Of a stretch of 64,000 nucleotides of DNA, positions 37,701 to 43,340 are shown piece by piece (within the stretch, counting starts at the first letter, position 1; each line of letters begins with the position of its first letter). The notes below the pieces were generated by a model, which worked only from the letters and a program-made list of their open reading frames with translations, ran no database searches and was not told the origin of the DNA. A program made the position numbers and the translations under genes. This DNA comes from Paenibacillus turicensis (GTDB lineage: Bacteria > Bacillota > Bacilli > Paenibacillales > Paenibacillaceae): assembly GCF_017873435.1 (NCBI RefSeq), contig NZ_JAGGKG010000001.1:248001-312000 (forward strand), in the 5' to 3' direction.

Positions 37701-38101
37701 TCTCCTGTCAGAGACACCTTGTTATTAAATTTTTGTTGTTCTACATTTTGAGTCTTTACCACTTTAGTTCCCTCTAAAAACTCAATCTTGGTAATAATAT
37801 TGCCTTGTCCTGCATCCTCATTAAGTTCCGCCTGCATGGTTGGAAAGGCTGTGAAGAGTCCATCCTGATATTCCATCTTAAAAGTATCTGGAAGCCCAGA
37901 AATTTTCCCCTTATAACGTTCATCTTTCTGTGTCTTCTTATCACGAATGACATCCCCATTTACTTCAAAATCAGATATTTTCTTAATAGGAAATGATTGT
38001 TCTTCTTCTGCTGCTGTAGCATTAGTTAATTGTCCTAACGGAAAGGACAGTATGAATAGGACCAATACCATAAACGCACTAATTTTAGGAATAAGTTTCA
38101 A
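34703..38101 (-). CDS. Large secreted protein, DUF5704-like
   Basis: 1132 residues. A Sec signal (LIPKISAFMVLVLFILSFPL then ATAAEEEQ) precedes a long beta-rich extracellular region with no membrane anchor or SLH repeats. There are two cysteines (in PKCTDPIPAQTVDGRDLDP and TGKCTFEVTVNKTF), about 70 residues apart. The sequence fits the DUF5704 group known mainly from Brevibacillus and Paenibacillus; no enzymatic motif is visible. The start is TTG with AAGGAG 7 bases upstream. It lies between an SLH protein gene and the RHS toxin gene on the same strand, so it may help display or deliver the toxin, but that is inference. Confidence 0.75.
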   Translation of the reverse strand: MKLIPKISAFMVLVLFILSFPLGQLTNATAAEEEQSFPIKKISDFEVNGDVIRDKKTQKDERYKGKISGLPDTFKMEYQDGLFTAFPTMQAELNEDAGQGNIITKIEFLEGTKVVKTQNVEQQKFNNKVSLTGEEVLVVSKDNETPSGATIAFQRSGNKWVMSKSSSWYNPLPDKAVKPTKKKGSNMDAYPGTFIQHRADFPRQEPYKSEKYPGVDRFNEDVIDHRETTLKKLNQAITDPKSSEANVKVAWEKEDIRYPLGIGVTDKTTTVYDLKVPSLGRAYVFFTQFYDHPGYEHGSVMFYLSAYQYTIKSNTYRYPDRIKVYYKKGKDKPKPSDPKCTDPIPAQTVDGRDLDPAVRAEIKADTRGGEQFNVLQGIPTSESLYGNVFAKNYLYQNKFVQMTGKCTFEVTVNKTFTLQWEETTTVTDANGNSTEKTETKTKPQTVTKTYEVKRPFSYWIIDNLEVYQIDEARLRNYAFDGEEISISPQNYDPPLYSTEETGGYEAPDPPSSIDTTGGVILGEDASGEEFPEDAENAVDKVRVTNDTFTFEGTTIMDGAQTEESGPTPGRIQQASQIGKDVLYSPYNMIPTTKTNKANQPSTGTIFYGLMSGNINGGENKEYPINGINSVTVHTPVVLYPSVSDDQAHNQKTEPAQHRSAIILERPFTVHLPNRGQHTNYKGYGTRDYGKYVRDKQVKFPFDVYDVFRTTFYPKGTWIDVASYEEEVEFYLPVWVDEGFYDVEMRTFAENAPENPSEQTNANLDLTHHVAKATVPVDVVGRLYDFHVTDIADFNWESVFRMEQGSQMHTGNSYWVGQGDIDGDPRYTSSQYTLPLRPGSHPVFKNLVTKTGYHFKFELKTKGNMFSAKDGIEIVPRFYFIPLEKVEGNPTPQIGERVEVDLYYHTNDKYFIQIGSKEDKESRYVILNERLRNVPQVELEDTARYQYDVEKSFSEVNQISRAQYLAQYKDKTTKQKTMVGGYGGLFLSAPIRTYIGPKTELPTGVDPYRANAAIQKWYGEYSIPAGVYAVEKGTNIAEYGRTHQGLDDASPIFLKEGYIVVNFDLRSVQNGQRDTPHLQYIQGKLMNQWSQMEGFKKDVIDPYGRTLPIQDGDVIYYDGKYSSRSDFVPMVTH

Positions 38102-38132
38102 CCGTTTTCTCCTTATGTTTTAAAATGATTTA

Positions 38133-39581
38133 CTATTTATTTAACTCAGGGCCATCTAACTCTAATAACAAATTGGAGTGATACCCAGCAGCGCTAAGAT
38201 TAGGTGCGCTAAGTTTAATTTTAATCGTCTCCATCTGTTCCCAGCCTGTTTTGGGGACAATCTGAATAGGTAAATCATTGATTTTTTTATGATAAACCAT
38301 AGTTGAACGATTCAGGGTGCCATTAGAAAATTTCTGCATATCAGGAGATGAAAATCCGTTTAGCATTCTAGAAGGACCGAAAGCATCTGATCTATACTTT
38401 GTTTCATCCTTGTTATAAATTTCTCTTCCCTTATAGTATAGGAGATAGCTTTTTTTCCATTTACTAATGGGATATTGTTCGATAGGGACGTAATTAATTA
38501 CACCGCCATGTCCCATCCACTTCAACTCATTCACCGGCGGCACCAACTTCAAATTCGGGTCATTAGGATCCTCTAAATCAATCGCAATTAAAGCATCAAG
38601 AACACCTTTATACTTTCCGTCCCGTGTCTCCACTGTCATCTTATCCTGTCTCCACAACTCCTCAATCGTTTTCCCCTTATAATCCTCTCCCTTCGTCACC
38701 ATAATCTCAGGCATCACTGTAAATATATTTGTCCCATGCCAAGCTAACTCTGCACTCCCTACGGCATACTTATCTACAGGTAACTTCTCCCCATTTTTCA
38801 CGGCTAAAATACGCTCAATAATCGTCACAGATTGCGCACGGGTCGTTGTCTTTGTTTCACCCAGCTCACCTTTACCTAGCCCTGTAACTAAACCTGCTTT
38901 GGTCGCTAAATACATCCATTTGCTATCCTCTTTTGCCTCTTCTCCGAGTCCTGCACGTACAGCAATACGCGCCATTTCCTTACGTGTAATGACTTTATTC
39001 CAACCTAGATCACTATCTGAAAAGTCACTACTTGCATAAAACTTGTTCTCTTTTGCCACTTTTACATAAGGCTCATACCATGTAGATGCTCCCTCTGTTT
39101 CAACAGGTAGATTCAACGCTGTAACCACCATCTTTATGAACTCATCACGTTTAATCGCTTGCTCAGGCTTAAAAATACCACCTGGGTAGCCACTTACATA
39201 CCCTTTTTCAATCGCAGCCGTAATGCTTTTTTTGGCCCAATGTGTATCCTTTATATCTGAAAAGGAGGTCACTTGCTGGTTCGATACGTTAGCCTCTGGA
39301 CTACTACTCTCCTGATTGACGTTATCTTTTTCCCCATTATTTTCTCCACTAGTACGATCCTTGTCTGTCAGGTCTTCATTGGTGCTGGTCTTTTCCACCG
39401 AAGTATCTAAATTTGTTTTAGTTGCTGTATCATTTTTCTCCGCTGTTGTTGTTGATGTCGCGGATGTACCTGCTTTCTCACTATCTAGTGCTTTCACCTC
39501 ATTCCCATTTCCCCAAAGTGTGCCTCCACTTGCAGCTACCAACGCCATCCCTAAAATAATACTAATCGCCTTTTTATTCAT
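38133..39581 (-). CDS. S-layer-homology (SLH) domain cell-wall protein
   Basis: About 482 residues from the ATG at 39581, which follows AAAGGAG. A Sec signal (MNKKAISIILGMALVAASGG) is followed by a Thr/Ser/Asn-rich linker (about 35-100). Three SLH-type repeats follow: FSDIKDTHWAKKSITAAIEK, then about TWYEPYVKVAKENKFYAS, then about KWMYLATKAGLVTGLGKGEL. SLH repeats bind pyruvylated cell-wall polymer, fixing the protein to the surface. The C-terminal 220 residues have no recognised domain. It leads the three-gene surface/toxin cluster, 32 bases before the DUF5704-like gene. Confidence 0.88.
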   Translation of the reverse strand: MNKKAISIILGMALVAASGGTLWGNGNEVKALDSEKAGTSATSTTTAEKNDTATKTNLDTSVEKTSTNEDLTDKDRTSGENNGEKDNVNQESSSPEANVSNQQVTSFSDIKDTHWAKKSITAAIEKGYVSGYPGGIFKPEQAIKRDEFIKMVVTALNLPVETEGASTWYEPYVKVAKENKFYASSDFSDSDLGWNKVITRKEMARIAVRAGLGEEAKEDSKWMYLATKAGLVTGLGKGELGETKTTTRAQSVTIIERILAVKNGEKLPVDKYAVGSAELAWHGTNIFTVMPEIMVTKGEDYKGKTIEELWRQDKMTVETRDGKYKGVLDALIAIDLEDPNDPNLKLVPPVNELKWMGHGGVINYVPIEQYPISKWKKSYLLYYKGREIYNKDETKYRSDAFGPSRMLNGFSSPDMQKFSNGTLNRSTMVYHKKINDLPIQIVPKTGWEQMETIKIKLSAPNLSAAGYHSNLLLELDGPELNK

Positions 39582-39599
39582 TTCCCTTCTCCTTTGCAA

Positions 39600-39980
39600 T
39601 TCAATTATGGTAAAGAACTCATAAACTCTGATTAATGTCTTCTCAAAGATTTCATAAAGCTCTTTAAAACGGGATTCTCTTTTCTTTTAAATCCTCTAAA
39701 TGCTTTAGATTCTTTAAGTTCTTCTTTAAGTTCTTAAATCTCTTTAATTCCCAAACTATGTACGCTGTTACACAAAGTTGTTTGATTCTACTATAGTTTC
39801 ATGGATGCCACTGCTACAGTTTTTTATTAATACCACTTCTATGGTTTCATCTATACCACCTCTAAGCTTTTCCTCCTTTTCTCCTAGGACACCATTCCCA
39901 TCTAGCTATATGTTTTCGACAAAATCTCCCTTTTTACCTCCTTCAATCAGGATAAATTGAGAAATACAGGAATATGCGCA
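39600..39980. other. AT-rich intergenic region upstream of the SLH gene
   Basis: About 380 bases without a supported gene. It contains imperfect tandem copies of a TTCTTTAAG-like unit (39640-39745) and C/T-rich tracts. One minus-strand frame reads a Lys/Leu-rich stretch but has no start codon. The promoter of the SLH operon is presumably here; I could not place it with confidence. Confidence 0.5.
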
Positions 39981-40065
39981 AAATAAAAAGCACACCTCTC
40001 ATCAGGTATATCTATGTGACATCTTAATGACATCAAATGATACCTCAAATGATTCTGGTGTGCTT
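39980..40065 (-). terminator. Long terminator hairpin after the EamA gene
   Basis: AAGCACACC (39988-39996) pairs with GGTGTGCTT (40057-40065), with inner AGGTAT/ATACCT. On the minus strand it is followed by TTTTTATTTT. Confidence 0.75.
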
Positions 40066-40165
40066 CACCAAATTCCAATTTATAACACCTATTGTAAAAG
40101 GCGTCTTTGTAAAAATCAAGCCATTTTATTTATTTCCTCAATATATTGATTTAATGTTCATTTAT

Positions 40166-41143
40166 TTATTTATTTGTAACTGAAAGCTGTGGTGCTTTGG
40201 CTTGCCCTTTTTTAGAAATAAAGAACAATGCCAACCAGATCAATACAAAACCAAAGGCTTGTGCCCATGTGATCACTTCATTCATAATAAACCAGTTCAT
40301 TAATACACTCACCATCGGGAAGCTAAGTTCTGCTAGTGTCGCTACAGAAGCTTTAGTGGTTGTTAATCCTTTGTAGTATATTAGTAAACCAAGTAATCCT
40401 GGTAATAATGCCTGACCAAATAAATTCAGTAATACAAGAAACAACTCGGAAGAAGCAGTAGGCCAATTCCATGCTGCACCTTCTCTAATTGTGATCATTA
40501 ACAATAACGGAATCGCCATTACAAAACGTAAAGCAGTGACCGTTTCATATTTTAAATTTCCAACTAATAAACGCCCCATTACTGTAGATCCACCCCATAA
40601 TGCAGCAGCACCTAATGAAAATAAGCTACCCATTTGGATAAATTCGCTCCAGTGTCCAATTGGCAATGAAAAACCGAAGGTTAAAAAATACGTACCCACT
40701 AGTGCGACTAAAAATAACGGAAAGAAATTTTTAGGCAATATCTCCTTAAGCAAAAGACGAGCTAAAATAATTGCAAATAACGGCTGTAGCTTTTGTAGTA
40801 AAACAAGTGCATTTAGGTTTCCACCCATCGCAAGACCTTTTGTAAATAAAATTGTTGCAATGGCTGAGCCACCCCATGAAATAAATATTAAGGCTCCGAG
40901 TTGCTTCCATTTTAAGGTGCGTAGCTCTGCACGATTTTTTATCAAAATTGGTAATACTACTGCACCAATAATAACATGCTCCAATAATACAATTTGTGCT
41001 GACGTTAATGAGTGTAGCAATAATACACGAAATAAAGGCTCAATTCCCCAGCTTGCTGCACCGATTGCTACTAACCAAAAGCCAACATTCCATTTTCCAA
41101 AAGATAAAGTTGCTGGTTTTACTCTTACACTTGCGTTATCCAT
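40166..41143 (-). CDS. EamA/DMT transporter under FMN riboswitch, candidate riboflavin transporter
   Basis: 325 residues with ten membrane helices forming two EamA repeats (GAASWGIEPLFRVLLLHSLT in the first, SLFSLGAAALWGGSTVMGRL in the second). EamA proteins move many metabolites, but the FMN riboswitch directly upstream points to flavins. FMN-controlled EamA proteins (such as ImpX) and the related RibN are described as riboflavin transporters. Import would be switched off when FMN is plentiful. The ATG follows GAAGGGG. Specificity is inferred from regulation only. Confidence 0.85.
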   Translation of the reverse strand: MDNASVRVKPATLSFGKWNVGFWLVAIGAASWGIEPLFRVLLLHSLTSAQIVLLEHVIIGAVVLPILIKNRAELRTLKWKQLGALIFISWGGSAIATILFTKGLAMGGNLNALVLLQKLQPLFAIILARLLLKEILPKNFFPLFLVALVGTYFLTFGFSLPIGHWSEFIQMGSLFSLGAAALWGGSTVMGRLLVGNLKYETVTALRFVMAIPLLLMITIREGAAWNWPTASSELFLVLLNLFGQALLPGLLGLLIYYKGLTTTKASVATLAELSFPMVSVLMNWFIMNEVITWAQAFGFVLIWLALFFISKKGQAKAPQLSVTNK

Positions 41144-41181
41144 GTTGATTTCCCCTTCTCGAATATGGGGTCTTACAGCAG

Positions 41182-41222
41182 AAAACCCCCGGCATCGACA
41201 TTAATCGACAATTCGGGGGCTG
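41182..41222 (-). terminator. Regulated terminator of the FMN riboswitch
   Basis: CCCCCG (41186-41191) pairs with CGGGGG (41214-41219), with an inner TCGA-containing stem. On the minus strand it is followed by TTTTC. It lies between the aptamer and the EamA start, as expected for a transcriptional OFF switch. Confidence 0.8.
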
Positions 41223-41325
41223 ACCAATTAAGCATAATTTAAGCTAAAACTGCTTTACTGTCTTATAAAGACAATAGCAAAGACAAGTTTTGCGCCTAAA
41301 TAAACATTCCATCATGCTTAGGATT

Positions 41326-41490
41326 GATCTTCTCCCATCCGGACTTTACCGTCGGCCTTGGATTCTCACCAAGTCAGTCGTAAATTACTAACAGCAACTC
41401 ACGAGTCGCGGGCTTAAAAGCATCATTTTTTTCTAAGAAATAAATTAGCTTCTCACCGCCGGTCAGGAATTTCACCTTACCCCGAAGATC
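41326..41490 (-). ncRNA. FMN riboswitch (RFN element)
   Basis: Read on the minus strand, all conserved blocks are present in order: GATCTTCGGGGTAAGGTG, AATTCCTGACCGGCGGT, AGCCCGCGA, TTGGTGAGAATCCAAGGCC, GACGGTAAAGTCCGGATGGG and AGAAGATC, which closes P1 with the first block. The variable stem between the GGCGGT and AGCCCGCG blocks is about 40 bases. Followed by a GC-rich terminator before the EamA gene. Confidence 0.97.
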
Positions 41491-41556
41491 CATATTCAAT
41501 TTATTTTAGTTTATTTAATAACTTATGATTTGATACTTCAAAATGTTACTTACTAT

Positions 41557-41584
41557 AATATAGCACCTTCTTCAGAAAAAGCAA
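41557..41584 (-). promoter_or_regulatory. Probable promoter of the FMN riboswitch transcript
   Basis: On the minus strand TTGCTT (41584-41579) and TATATT (41562-41557) are separated by 16 bases, about 65 bases before the aptamer. Confidence 0.5.
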
Positions 41585-41701
41585 TTGAAATATTTGTGAA
41601 CAAATGCACAAAGTTTGATAATCCATTCTTTACAATGCTAATTCAGTGTATTTCATAACATTATTTCTTCAAGAATACTAAGTATTTTTCTGCATATTTA
41701 A

Positions 41702-41710
41702 TGCTATAAT
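41702..41710 (+). promoter_or_regulatory. Extended -10 promoter of the leader-peptide transcript
   Basis: TGCTATAAT is an extended -10 (TGn TATAAT). No good -35 is seen. It lies about 75 bases before the leader ORF at 41786. Confidence 0.5.
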
Positions 41711-41785
41711 CCAATTATACCTACAGGTTTTACTTAAAGACGTCCAAAAAATTTTTTTCAAACATAAATGAAAGGAGAATAGCTA

Positions 41786-41833
41786 ATGCGTACTCAGCAT
41801 AGGCTGGAGCTCCATGCGGTTCTGTATCTTTAA
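41786..41833 (+). CDS. 15-residue leader peptide MRTQHRLELHAVLYL
   Basis: The ATG has an excellent ribosome site (AAAGGAG, 8 bases upstream), and 15 codons end in TAA. The last third of the ORF forms one side of two competing hairpins. In the first, CCATGCG (41812-41818) pairs with CGCATGG (41836-41842). In the second, ATGCGGTTCTGTA (41814-41826) pairs with TACAGAACCTGCAT (41880-41893). This is the layout of ribosome-stalling leaders that control a downstream gene. The peptide is not one I recognise. The controlled gene would be the CD3324-type gene at 41933. Confidence 0.6.
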   Translation: MRTQHRLELHAVLYL

Positions 41834-41912
41834 AACGCATGGGGCATAATCAATAATATTTTGCCTACATCACAGCAAGTACAGAACCTGCATTCTAAAT
41901 TCAATATTTAGA
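41812..41912 (+). promoter_or_regulatory. Competing leader hairpins between leader peptide and HTH gene
   Basis: Hairpin A (41812-41818 with 41836-41842, 7 bp) and hairpin B (41814-41826 with 41880-41893, 13 bp with one bulged base) share bases and cannot form together. Hairpin C, TCTAAAT/ATTTAGA (41894-41912), lies just before the AGGGAGTG ribosome site of the next gene. No T run follows, so translational rather than terminator-based control is more likely. Confidence 0.6.
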
Positions 41913-41932
41913 ACAGGGAGTGTGCAACTCAA

Positions 41933-42208
41933 ATGAATTATTGCAATGCTAATGATATTTTACCTAACGAACTCGTAAATGAAATACGTAAATACATTTC
42001 AAATGGTTTTATATATATCCCATTAACAACACCAAGAAAAAGCTGGGGCAGCTTATCTGGACAAAAAGAAGAACTTGCAACCAGAAACAAACTTATTCTT
42101 GACGCATATCATAATGGAAAAACAATTGATGAGCTAGCCACAGAGCTGTTTTTATCCAAAAGCACCATTTATAGAATAGTAAGAAGTAGTGAAAATTTTA
42201 AACACTAA
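41933..42208 (+). CDS. CD3324-family small helix-turn-helix protein (Mor-like)
   Basis: 91 residues. The N-terminal half, DILPNELVNEIRKYISNGFI followed by YIPLTTPRKSWG, is typical of the CD3324/Mor-like family. The C-terminal half is a helix-turn-helix (LILDAYHNGKTIDELATELF then LSKSTIYRIVR). It is a putative DNA-binding protein of unknown target. Its start has AGGGAGTG 9 bases upstream and it is preceded by a leader peptide with competing hairpins. A strong terminator follows, so it is probably transcribed alone. Confidence 0.8.
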   Translation: MNYCNANDILPNELVNEIRKYISNGFIYIPLTTPRKSWGSLSGQKEELATRNKLILDAYHNGKTIDELATELFLSKSTIYRIVRSSENFKH

Positions 42209-42220
42209 ATAGGTAGTGCT

Positions 42221-42275
42221 AAACCCGAACTTTTACGGAATTCAAAATTCCGCAAATTGTTTGGGTTTTTCTTTA
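42221..42275 (+). terminator. Terminator after CD3324-family gene
   Basis: AAACCCGAAC (42221-42230) pairs with GTTTGGGTTT (42259-42268), with an inner CGGAATT/AATTCCG stem, followed by TTCTTT. Confidence 0.85.
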
Positions 42276-42452
42276 TCTGATATGCTTATCGCCCAGCTTA
42301 TTATCATGTTTGTTTTAATTTATTGTTGAAGTAAAGCTTGCATCAACTAGGTGATATGATGGTAACAAATAATTAGCAAATCATGATAGCAAAGTTAGAT
42401 CAAATATTTTGATATGAAACTGATTTTTAAATGTAGTTTTAGGAGGATTATG

Positions 42453-43226
42453 ATGAACATAGAGCATATTTTGAACAAAATGGTTGATATTTCAAAGATA
42501 ACAATGAAAGATAAACTAGTTGGTGTATACTTACATGGCTCCTTAGCAATGAACTGCTATAATCCTAAACAAAGTGACGTGGATTTATTAATCGTTGTAA
42601 ATAGTAAACTAACTAGCTTTGAACAAAAATCAATGACACAACAAATTTTATCTTTTTATAACGACTTATCAAATACTATCCCTATTGAATTCAGCATTGT
42701 TTTACAGGACGTTATCCATCCTTTTATTTTTCCAACACCATTTGAATACCATTTCTCTAATCTCCATCTTCCAAAATATAGAGCTGATGAAAATTATGTA
42801 TGTGGAGGTTTTGATGACCCTGATCTTGCGGCACATTTTACAATCATCTATGAAAGAGGAATAACCTTATATGGCGTCCCCATTCACGATTTGTTTCGAC
42901 CTATTGACCAAAAGTACTATATCCAGGCACTAATATATGATGTTGAAGATGCATCTGAAAAAATTATGGCATCCCCTATGTACTATGTATTAAATCTATG
43001 TCGAGTACTCCTGTATTTACGTGAAGGCAATATTGCTTCTAAAAAGGAAGGAGGAGAGTGGGGATTAGCTCATTTGCCTCAGATCCATCACAAAACAATA
43101 GCCAAAGCTTTGGATCAGTATATAGGTAAACCGAATGCTAACCATTTTGACGAAATGTCATTATTAGTATTTAGCGAATATATGTTAGTTGAAATAAAGT
43201 CTGCTTTAGCTACAACTCACACATAA
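42453..43226 (+). CDS. Aminoglycoside nucleotidyltransferase-like protein (ANT/AadA family)
   Basis: 257 residues from the ATG at 42453, which has AGGAGG 6 bases upstream; a reading from 42414 has no such site. The nucleotidyltransferase motif is YLHGSLAMNCYNPKQSDVDL, matching GSx(n)SDxD. The C-terminal part has the DUF4111-like AadA helical domain: SPMYYVLNLCRVLLYLREGN and SKKEGGEWGLAHLP. AadA and ANT(9) enzymes adenylylate streptomycin or spectinomycin. The sequence is diverged, so resistance is plausible but not assured. It is a single gene between two terminators. Confidence 0.85.
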   Translation: MNIEHILNKMVDISKITMKDKLVGVYLHGSLAMNCYNPKQSDVDLLIVVNSKLTSFEQKSMTQQILSFYNDLSNTIPIEFSIVLQDVIHPFIFPTPFEYHFSNLHLPKYRADENYVCGGFDDPDLAAHFTIIYERGITLYGVPIHDLFRPIDQKYYIQALIYDVEDASEKIMASPMYYVLNLCRVLLYLREGNIASKKEGGEWGLAHLPQIHHKTIAKALDQYIGKPNANHFDEMSLLVFSEYMLVEIKSALATTHT

Positions 43227-43263
43227 GCTTGAATTTCAATTAAAAGTACATTTCACAAAAAAG

Positions 43264-43314
43264 AAGGACTGCAATTCAAGTCATAATATAATTATGATTT
43301 AAAATGCAGTCCTT
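43264..43314. terminator. Bidirectional terminator between ANT-like and GH38 genes
   Basis: AAGGACTGCA (43264-43273) pairs with TGCAGTCCTT (43305-43314), with inner CATAAT/ATTATG. It lies between two converging genes. Confidence 0.75.
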
Positions 43315-43340
43315 TGGATAACATAAATTCAAGAAATATT

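Noticed and set aside
39645..39790. Minus-strand Lys/Leu-rich reading frame (KNLKKNLKNLKHLEDLKE)
   Set aside because: No start codon or ribosome site between the upstream stop and the frame; better explained as tandem low-complexity DNA.
40491..41204. 237-codon open frame on the plus strand opposite the EamA gene
   Set aside because: Complement of a membrane-protein gene controlled by an FMN riboswitch on the other strand; its protein is K/N/P-rich with no domain.
42414..42452. Longer N-terminus of the ANT-like protein from 42414
   Set aside because: No ribosome site before 42414, while AGGAGG is ideally placed for the ATG at 42453.
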